Assembly: GCA_947306585.1 (NCBI GenBank)
Contig: CAMZGX010000003.1
Location: forward strand, 1 to 39,304
Direction of reading: 5' to 3'
Origin: an uncultured Candidatus Saccharibacteria bacterium
Lineage (GTDB): Bacteria > Patescibacteriota > Saccharimonadia > Saccharimonadales > Saccharimonadaceae
DNA length: 39,304 nt
Position 1 is the first letter of the stretch. Every line of letters starts with the position of its first letter. The notes under the pieces are model-generated. The model was given only the letters and a program-made list of their open reading frames with translations. It did no database searches and had not been told where the DNA came from. Positions 26,767 to 35,999 of the stretch are shown here, in pieces. A program made the translations under genes and the position numbers.

Positions 26767-27972
26767 ATGAACAACGATCGCCTGATTCTCATTACGAATC
26801 CTGGAAGTTCTTCACGTAAATATGCTCTCTATAAAGGAAGTGAATTTGTTTGTTCCCTTCACTTTGAATTCGAGGGTAAGGAAATTGTCTGTACTCTAAA
26901 GCGTGCCGATGATACCAAGAAAAAGATTAAAACTGATTTTAAGGCTCTTACTTCAACCGTTGCAAACATCGAAGAAATCTTAACTCAAGAAGGTTATCTC
27001 GGTGGTATGTCAAAACTTGACGCCATCCTCGCACGTGTTGCTGCTCCTGGTGAATACTTCTCTCACGATCACATCGTTGATGAAGAATGTTTGAAGCAAC
27101 TTGAAGACGCAAAGAAAAAAGCTCCTCTTCACGTTCCTGTAGTTGCAGGTGAAATCGAACACTTCACAAAATCATTTAAGGGTACTCCTATTCTTACAAT
27201 CTCAGATTCTGGCTTCCATACGTCACGCCCAGAGCTCATGAAAGCTTACGCAATCGATCAAGAAGCTGCTGAGAAATATGACATCAAACGCTGGGGTTAT
27301 CACGGTCTTTCAGTTGGCTCAATCGTCAACTACATGAAGGGTGCTGATATCCTTCCTGAAAAACTTATCGTCTGTCACATCGGCTCAGGTTCTTCCCTCA
27401 CCGCTGTCTTTGAAGGTAAGTCACATGACACAACTATGGGCTATACTCCACTCGAAGGCTTGATGATGTCAACTCGCTGTGGTTCAATGGATCCAGCAGC
27501 TGCTCTAGCTCTTAAGCGTGGTCTCAAACTCGCTTCAGACGAAGCTCTTGAGAAATACTTGAACAAGCAATGTGGTCTTCTCGGTGTATCTGGTCAATCT
27601 GACGATATGCGTGAGATTATCCGCCTCCGCGACGAAGGTGATAAGATGGGCACATTCGCACACGCTCTCTATGTCTATCGTATTCAATCTGCGATCGGCC
27701 AAATGGCTGCTTCACTCGGTGGTGTAGATGCAATCGTCTTCACTGCAACAATCGGTGAACGCTCAGACGAAATCCGTCGTATGGTCTGCCAGAAGCTTCA
27801 ATATCTTGGCTTTGCACTTGACGACGAGAAAAATACTGGTGAGATGCCAGAACGTCATACTAATATCGCAGCAGAAGGTTCAAAGCCAATCTATGTTATT
27901 CGTACTGATGAATTCGAAGAAATGATTCGCCGTGCAAATGACATGCTCGAAGATGGTATCGAAGATCGCTAA
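26767..27972 (+). CDS. ackA: Acetate kinase
   Basis: LITNPGSSSRKYALYKG, VAAPGEYFSHDHIVDEE, RWGYHGLS, CHIGSGSSLTAV, DTTMGYTPLEGLMMSTRCGSMDP, VFTATIGERSDEIR; AGGAG SD. Confidence 0.95.
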   Translation: MNNDRLILITNPGSSSRKYALYKGSEFVCSLHFEFEGKEIVCTLKRADDTKKKIKTDFKALTSTVANIEEILTQEGYLGGMSKLDAILARVAAPGEYFSHDHIVDEECLKQLEDAKKKAPLHVPVVAGEIEHFTKSFKGTPILTISDSGFHTSRPELMKAYAIDQEAAEKYDIKRWGYHGLSVGSIVNYMKGADILPEKLIVCHIGSGSSLTAVFEGKSHDTTMGYTPLEGLMMSTRCGSMDPAAALALKRGLKLASDEALEKYLNKQCGLLGVSGQSDDMREIIRLRDEGDKMGTFAHALYVYRIQSAIGQMAASLGGVDAIVFTATIGERSDEIRRMVCQKLQYLGFALDDEKNTGEMPERHTNIAAEGSKPIYVIRTDEFEEMIRRANDMLEDGIEDR

Positions 27973-27983
27973 AAACTAGCAAT

Positions 27984-28014
27984 AAAAAATAACCCCAAAT
28001 CGGGGTTATTTTTT
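27984..28014. terminator. Bidirectional Rho-independent terminator between ackA and the ABC permease
   Basis: AAAAAATAACCCCAAATCGGGGTTATTTTTT. Confidence 0.9.
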
Positions 28015-28019
28015 ATGTT

Positions 28020-29336
28020 TTATTCATATCTCAAAGCGTCGATTGGATCTTTCTTAGCAGCTTTAAGTGCTGGAGCGGTACCAGCTACGAAAGCGATGGC
28101 CATGACGAGAACGATGATTGGCAAGATAACCTCAGGAGTGAACTTTACGAAGTGGAAAGTTGGGAGGTTTTCGAGGAACATGCCTTCTGAGTGAAGGAAG
28201 GTGTTGCCAGCGTAACCAATGGTCATTGAAACTAACATGCCAAAGATTGAGCCCCAGAATCCGAGTGAGATTGCTTCGACGGAGAAGCTAAGGAAGATCT
28301 TAGCTCTGCTCATGCCAAGTGCCTTCATGAGGCCGATTTCGCGTGTGCGTTCTTGGACTGACATGAAGAGAGTGTTAATGATGCCAATTGCGGCTGCGAG
28401 TAAGGCGATGCCACCAAAGACGTTAAGAATAGCAACCATAGCATCGAGGAAAGTGCGGAAGGTGCCAATCTCATCATCGATGGTCATAGCGGTAATATTC
28501 ATCTTCTTGAGTTCTTCCTTGATCTGGTCGATCTTATCTGGATCGACAAAGGCAGTAGCTTGGTAGGCAACGTCAGCATTTTCTGCAGGCATACCAATAC
28601 TATTAATACGGTGAATCTCGTTCAAGAGTGCTGCGTTAGCGCGAGCACCACCACCGATGGTAAGGATACCGTCGGCTTGAACGCCGGTGATAGTTGCTTC
28701 GACGACAGTTTGACAGTCGCTACGCTTTGCAACGGTATAACATTTAGCAGTTGATGGGACGCCGAATTGAATGGTTTTTCCTACGGCATCTTCGTTGTCT
28801 TTGAAACCAAGCAAAGTGACATATTTCTTGGTGATTGCGACCTCGAACTTAGTGTTGTCCTTTGAAACGTTTGGCATTTCACCGGTTTCCATGTCGAGCT
28901 CAAAACCTTCGACGGTACCATTCAAGCTAATCTCGTATTTCTTGTCGGTGTATGGGCTAGTGACATAGTCTTCCTGTGAAAGATAGATTGGATAGACTGA
29001 CTTAACGCCATCGATCTTTTTGATCTTCTCAAAATCTTCAGATTTAAATGAGATAGATTGGCTGGCATCTTTTTTCTCATCAGAATACTCTGAAACCTTT
29101 GAGCTCATCATCGATTCCATCATATCCATGGTTGCGGTCGGGGTCATTTCGAGATAACCTTCGCCACCCATAGCATTAATTTGGCTATCGATATAATCAT
29201 TAACGCCAGCATTGATAGCAGAGTTAAGAATGATAGTAAATGAGCCAACAAAGATAGCAAGAATAGTTAAGAAGCTGCGTACCTTGTTTTTGAGAAGGTT
29301 GCGGTTTGCAGCTGTAATGATATCAGTAAGTTTCAT
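28020..29336 (-). CDS. MacB/FtsX-like ABC transporter permease
   Basis: NRNLLKNKVRSFLTILAIFVGSFTIIL, periplasmic domain, IGIINTLFMSVQERTREIGLMKALG, ALKAAKKDPIDALRYE. Confidence 0.9.
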   Translation of the reverse strand: MKLTDIITAANRNLLKNKVRSFLTILAIFVGSFTIILNSAINAGVNDYIDSQINAMGGEGYLEMTPTATMDMMESMMSSKVSEYSDEKKDASQSISFKSEDFEKIKKIDGVKSVYPIYLSQEDYVTSPYTDKKYEISLNGTVEGFELDMETGEMPNVSKDNTKFEVAITKKYVTLLGFKDNEDAVGKTIQFGVPSTAKCYTVAKRSDCQTVVEATITGVQADGILTIGGGARANAALLNEIHRINSIGMPAENADVAYQATAFVDPDKIDQIKEELKKMNITAMTIDDEIGTFRTFLDAMVAILNVFGGIALLAAAIGIINTLFMSVQERTREIGLMKALGMSRAKIFLSFSVEAISLGFWGSIFGMLVSMTIGYAGNTFLHSEGMFLENLPTFHFVKFTPEVILPIIVLVMAIAFVAGTAPALKAAKKDPIDALRYE

Positions 29337-30124
29337 TATCTGTCCTCCTTTTGGCCTTCTTTAATAGCAGTGCGGCGGATATAGCCAGCCTTTTGCTTAC
29401 TTTCATTAACGACTTGGCCGTCGACGATGCGAATTTGGCGATCGCAAAGTGCAGCTAAATCTTCATCGTGGGTCACAATAATGAGAGTGGTTCCCTTTTG
29501 GTTGAGGCCGAAAAGTAAATCGATGATTTTTTTACCAGTGCCGGAATCGAGGTTGCCAGTTGGTTCGTCGGCGAAGAGAATCTTTGGATTATTAACGATG
29601 GCACGGGCAATACAAACACGCTGTTTCTGACCACCAGAAAGGTTGGTAGCTTTGTTTTTGGCTTTGTTCTCAAGGTCGACAATGTCGAGAGCTTTAAGAG
29701 CTAATTTCTTGCGTTTAAAACGGCTAACTTTGCCGATTTTGAGTGGTAATAAAACGTTCTCAAGTACGGTGTCATTACTGTTCATAAAGAACTGTTGGAA
29801 AACGAAACCAAAGTACTTGTTTCTGAGGCGGTTGAGCTTCTTGCCTTTGAGCTTTGAAGCGTTGATGCCGAGTACTTTGACGGTTCCGGAAGTTGGCTTG
29901 TCAAGCAATGCCATGAGGTGCATGAGCGTTGATTTACCAGAACCAGATTTACCAATAATAGCGACAGATTCGCCTGGGAAGATTTTAAGATTAATATTAT
30001 CTAGGGCCTTAAACGCAGTGGTGCGTTTGCCATAGGTTTTAGATAAGTGGCTAACTTCAATTACTGGAAAGGAAGCAGGAGCTTTCTTAGCCGTTGAAGC
30101 AGCCCTTGGACTTGCTTTTTTCAT
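29336..30124 (-). CDS. MacB/LolD-type ABC transporter ATPase
   Basis: Walker A GKSGSGKST, LSGGQKQRVCIARA, ILFADEPTGNLD. Start moved from 30148 to 30124 because TACAAT lies 7 nt before the MKKASP ATG. Confidence 0.9.
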   Translation of the reverse strand: MKKASPRAASTAKKAPASFPVIEVSHLSKTYGKRTTAFKALDNINLKIFPGESVAIIGKSGSGKSTLMHLMALLDKPTSGTVKVLGINASKLKGKKLNRLRNKYFGFVFQQFFMNSNDTVLENVLLPLKIGKVSRFKRKKLALKALDIVDLENKAKNKATNLSGGQKQRVCIARAIVNNPKILFADEPTGNLDSGTGKKIIDLLFGLNQKGTTLIIVTHDEDLAALCDRQIRIVDGQVVNESKQKAGYIRRTAIKEGQKEDR

Positions 30125-30137
30125 ATAATATATTGTA

Positions 30138-31481
30138 CTATTTTCCAATATTTTTGTCGAGATATCGCGTCGAGCCGAATGGGATTTTGGTATGCATGTC
30201 GTTAGTCTTTAAAGTATAAGCGGAGTGAACAGTGCGGGAACCAAAGCGCTGGTTAATCTCATCGATAACTTTGGCGACTTTTTCATTCTTTTCAATGCGC
30301 TCGTGCTCGAAACTAAGTTGCTTAGTTTCTTCGTCTTCTAACTTATAAAGCGAGACGCCGATAATGCGGGGATTCTCGGATTTACCACGGTTTTCTTCGA
30401 TGATTTCATCATAAAGATTTTTAGTGTACTCCATAATCTCGGCATCGGTATTAAAGGTTTCGTTTTTGAGAAAATTTTTGTGAGCGACAAAATGATGCTC
30501 GTTCATATTGAAACCGACCCAAACATAAATACCGCGGGCGTAGAGATCCTGGGAGCGCAAACGAAAGCCCACGTCTTCAGCGAGATGAGCAATGCGCATT
30601 TTGATGTCTTCCGGTTTGGAGTTTGGTGGCAAGACGAATTGACGGCCAATTGATTTGGTCTTGTCTTCCCTCTCGTCAACTTCGACGCCGCGAAGCCTAA
30701 AATACCATTTGGTGCCTTCGATCGAACCGAGGACTTGCACGCGCAAAGTTTCTTCTTTGGCATCGAGTAATTGCAGTGGTGTGAGAATGCCGTAGGTTCT
30801 CAGGCGTTTTTCGGTCTTTTTATTAATACCAGGAAGATCGGTAAGTTTGAGATGTGAGAAAACTTCGTGAATATTATCTTCGGTAATGCAATCGAGGCCA
30901 TCGGGTTTGTGGAGCTCGCCGGCAAGCTTAGCCAAGAAACGGTTGGATGAAAAACCAACATTGCATTTCATATAACTACCAACTTCAGTTCTTAACCGCT
31001 CCTTAATTTCGGCGCCGAGTTCTTTTGGGGTTTTGCTACGAGTCTCTTCGCTGGCTTCAGAAAGATCGACTAAGCCTTCGTCGATTGATTTCATGACTAC
31101 CTTTGGTGAGTAACTCTTTAAAATGTCTTTTAGCTTCTCGTGAACATAAATATATTTACTAGGCTCGGTTTCAGCAAAAATAATCTCCGGGACTAGGGAC
31201 TTAGCTTCTTCGATTCGCATGCCGACTTTAATGCCGAGGGCTTTAGCTTCAATGCTGGCCGCAATAATGGTAGCATGTTCTGCTACACGGTTTACGATTG
31301 CAACCGGTTTATTACGTAACCTTGGTCTGGCTTGCTGCTCGGTAGTAGCAAAACAAGAGTTTAGGTCGACATATAAAGTAGTGAATTTTAAATCACGAAT
31401 CGATTTATCTTCGATGCCAACTAAAGTATCACCAAGGCCTTCGACCTTCACTTTAGACATTTTGATCACCTTCCCATTCAA
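30138..31481 (-). CDS. dinB: Y-family DNA polymerase IV
   Basis: LYVDLNSCFATTEQQARPRLRNKPVAIV, AKALGIKVGMRIEEAK, KSIDEGLVDLS, NVGFSSNRFLAKLAGELHKPDGL, DLPGINKKTEKRLRTYGI. Confidence 0.93.
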   Translation of the reverse strand: MNGKVIKMSKVKVEGLGDTLVGIEDKSIRDLKFTTLYVDLNSCFATTEQQARPRLRNKPVAIVNRVAEHATIIAASIEAKALGIKVGMRIEEAKSLVPEIIFAETEPSKYIYVHEKLKDILKSYSPKVVMKSIDEGLVDLSEASEETRSKTPKELGAEIKERLRTEVGSYMKCNVGFSSNRFLAKLAGELHKPDGLDCITEDNIHEVFSHLKLTDLPGINKKTEKRLRTYGILTPLQLLDAKEETLRVQVLGSIEGTKWYFRLRGVEVDEREDKTKSIGRQFVLPPNSKPEDIKMRIAHLAEDVGFRLRSQDLYARGIYVWVGFNMNEHHFVAHKNFLKNETFNTDAEIMEYTKNLYDEIIEENRGKSENPRIIGVSLYKLEDEETKQLSFEHERIEKNEKVAKVIDEINQRFGSRTVHSAYTLKTNDMHTKIPFGSTRYLDKNIGK

Positions 31482-31716
31482 GGAACCATTCTAGGCGCTC
31501 AGTATCGAAGCTGAGACGATAATCGGAAGCGCCGTCGGTAAGATCGAACATGAAATGAGTTTTAATGCCGTCGAACTTAGGATGAATTAATCCAATCTCA
31601 GTAACAATGACTTCGCGGCCAGTTTTAGTGCGGAAAGCCCTAGGAATGCAGCGGTGCGGTAAAGTGACATCAAAAACCGCGTCAACAGAAATAGGTTCGT
31701 GTAACATGTTCTCCAT
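31453..31716 (-). CDS. Small hypothetical protein overlapping dinB
   Basis: 87 aa; 29-nt overlap with the dinB ORF; TGTTACAAT 7 nt before ATG; similar to the 8877-9134 product. Confidence 0.65.
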   Translation of the reverse strand: MENMLHEPISVDAVFDVTLPHRCIPRAFRTKTGREVIVTEIGLIHPKFDGIKTHFMFDLTDGASDYRLSFDTERLEWFLEWEGDQNV

Positions 31717-31721
31717 TAATA

Positions 31722-32951
31722 CTATTGTAACAGAGATTTAGCTTTATCGAGCTGAGGATCTTCACCCTTGTTGATTTGCTCGTAAGTACGCTCAACTTTT
31801 TCGTCTGGCTCAATACCAGTTTCGTTGATACCGTTGACATTTGTAGTGTACCAGTGAGAGGTAGTAACTTTAAGGATTGCGCCACCAGAAACATCAAGCA
31901 TGGTTTGGACAACACCTTTACCATAGGAAGTCTCGCCAACGATGGTAGCTTTGTTGTAATCTTTGAGTGCACCAACGACAATCTCAGATGCAGAAGCGGT
32001 TGTGCCGTTAATTAAGATGACGGTCTTCATGTCTTTAAGGATTGCGCTGCCGTGATATGCGACAGTGGTGACGTCGTTATAAGAGCGAGATTTTTGGGTG
32101 AGGATTTTTTCACCATCAACCCAGAGTGAGACAACTTTTCTAGCTTGTTCAACATAGCCACCGCCGTTACCACGAAGGTCAACAACAATGCCTTTAACTT
32201 TCTTTGAAACAGCTTCTTCAGCGAGGCTCTTTACGAGTGAACCGGTGTCGCTAGCGAAGCGATAGATTGAAAGAATTGCGATGTTGTTTTCATAAGTAAT
32301 GTCTGCAGAAACGTTGTTGATTTTTTCGCGAGTCAAATCGAAGTCGAGCTTGTTGTTGTCGCGAACGACGGTAAGTTTGACTTTTGTACCTTCAGCGCCA
32401 CGAAGTCTCTTGCTGATCGATTCAGCATCTTCCATCCATACTTCGACATCATCGATTGCATAGACGATATCGCCAGCAAGTACGCCAGCCTTTCTAGCTG
32501 GGTTGTCTGGTAAGGTGCGGATGATGCGGATATAGTCTTCACGCTTTGCAAGGCTGACGCCAACGCCGCCTTCTTCGATCTCGCCTTCGAGATCTTTCTT
32601 GTAGTCGGTTGCTTCATCTGCGGTCATGTAAGTAGTGTATTTATCGCCAACTGCCTCAACCATTCCCTTCTTTGCGCCTTCAATTACGGCATCTTTATCG
32701 ATAGTGCCGTCATAATTTTCAGCGAGAGTAGTATAGAGATCTTGAACTGGTTTGAGATTAAGAGTTTCGCCAGCAGTCTTCTTGAAACCTAAATATGGTT
32801 TGAAGTTAGCAAAAATACCGTCCCAGTTTGCACCGATGTAAAATCCCATTAAAAGAGTGATGACACAGCCACAAATGGTAGTACCGAGTGTTACTTCGGT
32901 AATCTTCTTTGGTTTTGGTTCAGTATTTTCTATTTCCGCAGTTTTCTTCAT
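31722..32951 (-). CDS. S41-family C-terminal processing peptidase
   Basis: TM N-terminus, PDZ GVGVSLAKREDYIRI...PARKAGVLAGDIV, VDLRGNGGGYVEQA, ILINGTTASASEIVVGAL, GETSYGKGVVQ. Confidence 0.93.
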   Translation of the reverse strand: MKKTAEIENTEPKPKKITEVTLGTTICGCVITLLMGFYIGANWDGIFANFKPYLGFKKTAGETLNLKPVQDLYTTLAENYDGTIDKDAVIEGAKKGMVEAVGDKYTTYMTADEATDYKKDLEGEIEEGGVGVSLAKREDYIRIIRTLPDNPARKAGVLAGDIVYAIDDVEVWMEDAESISKRLRGAEGTKVKLTVVRDNNKLDFDLTREKINNVSADITYENNIAILSIYRFASDTGSLVKSLAEEAVSKKVKGIVVDLRGNGGGYVEQARKVVSLWVDGEKILTQKSRSYNDVTTVAYHGSAILKDMKTVILINGTTASASEIVVGALKDYNKATIVGETSYGKGVVQTMLDVSGGAILKVTTSHWYTTNVNGINETGIEPDEKVERTYEQINKGEDPQLDKAKSLLQ

Positions 32952-32975
32952 TATTATATTGTATCACGGTTTTGC

Positions 32976-34106
32976 TTAAACGAAGTGAATAAATACGAGT
33001 CCGGCAGTTGAGACGCCGATACGGTAACCGAAGTCACCAGGAAGACCGGATGCTGATGAGTATGAGTTGTTGTACTCTGAAAGGTTGATAGTACCATTAG
33101 GGTTTACGGATTCAACCCACATAACGTGGCCATAGTAGCCGGCGTTAGAAACAGCGACGGTGCCAGCTTCTGGAATGTTGTCGACACGGAAGCCAACGGC
33201 ACGTGCTGCGTCATCCCAAGTGTTAGCATTGCCCCAACCTGATGGGAGGTAGCCGTAGCGTTCCCAGACCTTCCAACCAGTGTAAGAAACACACTGACAG
33301 ACATAGCCACCATAGAAGCTATAGCGAAGGTTATCGCCAGGGCATGCGCCTTGTTTTGGATAGGTGTTAACACCATTACCAATAGCACCGGTAGAGTTGT
33401 TTTTACGAATTGCATCAGCGATTTCAGCTTCCTTAATCTTACGAGCTTCAGCGGCTTCGGCGCCATAGGCAGCTTCGTTTGCACGATACATTCTAACGAG
33501 TTCTTCCTCGCGGCGCTTGGTTTCTTCGATAGCTTTTTGCTGAATCTCTTGGTCAGCGATTACACGATCGATTTCCTTTTTCTGAGCCTCAAGCTCTTCT
33601 TTGAGGTTTTGGACGGCTTGAGTCGAAGTGCTGATTTGATCTCTGGTTGCTTCTTGTCTTGCGCGTTTTTCAGCGTAGTCGGAAATTGAGTTTGAAGAAG
33701 CAAGAATAGTAAGCTCGTCGGTATCACCTTCGAGGTACATATCGATAAGCATGTCAGCTAAAGCTTCTTTTTGAAGATCAAGTTTTTTAGTATTCTCTTC
33801 GATTTGAACGCGGAGGTCTTCAGCTTTAGCGCGGTTTGCAAGAATACGAGATTCATACATGCGAACTTCCTGATTCAAGCGTTCGATTTCGCCGTCGAGA
33901 GTATCAGCTTGAGCAGATGCACTGTTAGCTTTTTCGGTTGCTTCACGCTCAGCTTTTTCAGCCTCTTTACAGCGATCAGAAGTACACCAGCTAATTGCCA
34001 TAGCGTTAGTTGAACGAATAATACCATATAATCCAGCAACAATAAGAGTAGCTGCCATTACGGATGCTCTGATTCTGAGGGATAGCTTAGTCTGTTTATT
34101 TTTCAT
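32976..34106 (-). CDS. Secreted coiled-coil CHAP-domain peptidoglycan hydrolase (PcsB-like architecture)
   Basis: Signal sequence; long coiled coil; C-terminal CQCVSYTGWKVWERYG...GTVAVSNAGYYGHVMWVESVNPNGTINLSEYN. Confidence 0.85.
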   Translation of the reverse strand: MKNKQTKLSLRIRASVMAATLIVAGLYGIIRSTNAMAISWCTSDRCKEAEKAEREATEKANSASAQADTLDGEIERLNQEVRMYESRILANRAKAEDLRVQIEENTKKLDLQKEALADMLIDMYLEGDTDELTILASSNSISDYAEKRARQEATRDQISTSTQAVQNLKEELEAQKKEIDRVIADQEIQQKAIEETKRREEELVRMYRANEAAYGAEAAEARKIKEAEIADAIRKNNSTGAIGNGVNTYPKQGACPGDNLRYSFYGGYVCQCVSYTGWKVWERYGYLPSGWGNANTWDDAARAVGFRVDNIPEAGTVAVSNAGYYGHVMWVESVNPNGTINLSEYNNSYSSASGLPGDFGYRIGVSTAGLVFIHFV

Positions 34107-34154
34107 GAGAATACTCCTGCTTAAATTTTAGCATAAGCGTATTCTTTAGTCAAA

Positions 34155-35165
34155 TTAGAACTTCTTGAGATACTTGTGAACAGCAAGACGTGATGAAAGA
34201 AGTGTAATAATCATACCAGTGCCGACTAAGGCGAGGAACAGCATGATGATGTTTCTTGGATCCATGAGGAAGTTATTGATGATGTCAACTTTGATATCGT
34301 ATGATTGGAGCTTTGGTGCGAGGGCGTTGTAGCCAGCGAGGCCAAGTCCACCGGCGATGACGCCAGCGAAGATACCAGACATCATGGCTTCAACGAGGAA
34401 TGGGCCGCGAATGAAGCTATTATCGGCGCCAACCAATTTCTCCATGTAGATTTCTTCAGAGCGGCTGAAGATTGCCATACGGATGGTGTTGAAAATGACG
34501 AGAGTTGAGATGACTAAGAATAAGACTGAGAGTGCGATACCGCCTTTAGTTGCGATGTCGGCCCAGCTGGAAATAGTTGCGATAGTTGAGCTGTTTGAAT
34601 CATAGGTTGGCTCTTTAGCTTTTGAAAGATGCTCTCTAAATTCTTCGTCGGTGTTGACGATGCGTTTGATGCTATCAAGATAGCTAGTGTCGTAAACTTT
34701 GACGCGCATGACAGCTGGCTGGTTTTTAGCAAGTAAGTCCATACCGACTAATTCATAAGCTGCAACGAGATCTTGTTTCCCCTTGTCTTTAGCGTCTTGC
34801 ATTTGCATTTCAGCCATCTCTTCGGATGTGGAATATTCAACATTTTTAACGTTATCATCTTTCTTCATGGTTGTAGCCATGCTTGCGAGTAAGGTTTTTG
34901 AAGTGCCTGGCTCGAAGAAAATTGAAATATCAATCTTTTCACGCATTGCATCAGCAGTTGAGTTCAAAACTGCACCAGCAACGATAGTTGCAAGCAAAAG
35001 TACCAAAGTCAAAGTAGTGACGATGGTTGCGGTAATTGAAAGCCAAATATTGCGTCCAAAACCAATCACACCATACTTAAAAATTCTACTAACATTACGC
35101 ATGTAATGATGATTAGAATTTTTAATCATGGATTTTAAACGAGATGTGGTTTTTTGTTTGTTCAT
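34155..35165 (-). CDS. ftsX: Cell-division ABC transporter permease FtsX
   Basis: Four-TM FtsX layout, RNIWLSITATIVTTLTLVLLL, AIFSRSEEIYMEKLVGADNSFIRGPFLVEAMM. Confidence 0.9.
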   Translation of the reverse strand: MNKQKTTSRLKSMIKNSNHHYMRNVSRIFKYGVIGFGRNIWLSITATIVTTLTLVLLLATIVAGAVLNSTADAMREKIDISIFFEPGTSKTLLASMATTMKKDDNVKNVEYSTSEEMAEMQMQDAKDKGKQDLVAAYELVGMDLLAKNQPAVMRVKVYDTSYLDSIKRIVNTDEEFREHLSKAKEPTYDSNSSTIATISSWADIATKGGIALSVLFLVISTLVIFNTIRMAIFSRSEEIYMEKLVGADNSFIRGPFLVEAMMSGIFAGVIAGGLGLAGYNALAPKLQSYDIKVDIINNFLMDPRNIIMLFLALVGTGMIITLLSSRLAVHKYLKKF

Positions 35166-35959
35166 TGAATCAATCTCCTTCTTGGTCTTGGAGTGTCTTT
35201 CTTTTCACGGATTAAATAAGTTTCTGGATGTAAGTGACCAGGCTGTGGTAATGAGATTCCGTCGTTGTCGCCATCGAGACGATAAATACCGTGATCCTTC
35301 TGATCGGAAACGATTTTACCATCACGAAGAGTAATCACACGTTTCTTTAAGTGGTTGACGGCGTTAGCATCGTGGGTAGTGATGAGAACGGTTGTGCCAT
35401 AGTCATTAATTTTCTGAAGTAAATCAAGAATGCCACGTCCAGTTTCGACGTCGAGGTTGCCAGTAGGCTCATCTGCGATCAAGATCTTTGGTTGTCTTGC
35501 AACAGCACGAGCAATTGAAACACGCTGGCGCTGACCACCGGAAATGTTGTCTGGGAATTTATAAGCAACATCAGAAAGTTCGACGAGATCAAGAACTTTT
35601 GGAACAGTGCGTTCGATTTCGCGATTACTCATACCAGCAATTTCGAGTGCGAAAGCAACGTTTTCATAAACAGTACGAGTTGGAAGAAGCTTGAAATCCT
35701 GGAAGACTACGCCGATACGACGGCGATAGTGAGGAATGTGGCGTTTCTTAACATAATCAAGGTCAATGCCGCCAATGATGATTTTACCATCATCAGGCAT
35801 TTCCTCTTTAGTAATCATTTTAATAAGAGTCGATTTACCAGCACCAGATTTACCAACGAGAAATACAAACTCGTTTGCTTCAATATGAAATGAAACATTA
35901 TCGAGCGCAGGATGCTTATCACGTGGATAAGATTTGGTGACGTGATCGAACAATATCAT
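35162..35959 (-). CDS. ftsE: Cell-division ABC transporter ATPase FtsE
   Basis: MILFDHVTKSYP, GKSGAGKSTLIKMI, RRRIGVVFQDFKLLPTRTVYENVAFAL, ISGGQRQRVSIARA, DEPTGNLD. Confidence 0.93.
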   Translation of the reverse strand: MILFDHVTKSYPRDKHPALDNVSFHIEANEFVFLVGKSGAGKSTLIKMITKEEMPDDGKIIIGGIDLDYVKKRHIPHYRRRIGVVFQDFKLLPTRTVYENVAFALEIAGMSNREIERTVPKVLDLVELSDVAYKFPDNISGGQRQRVSIARAVARQPKILIADEPTGNLDVETGRGILDLLQKINDYGTTVLITTHDANAVNHLKKRVITLRDGKIVSDQKDHGIYRLDGDNDGISLPQPGHLHPETYLIREKKDTPRPRRRLIQ

Positions 35960-35999
35960 ACCTATATAATAACATAAGCATGATAAAAATCAAAATGTT

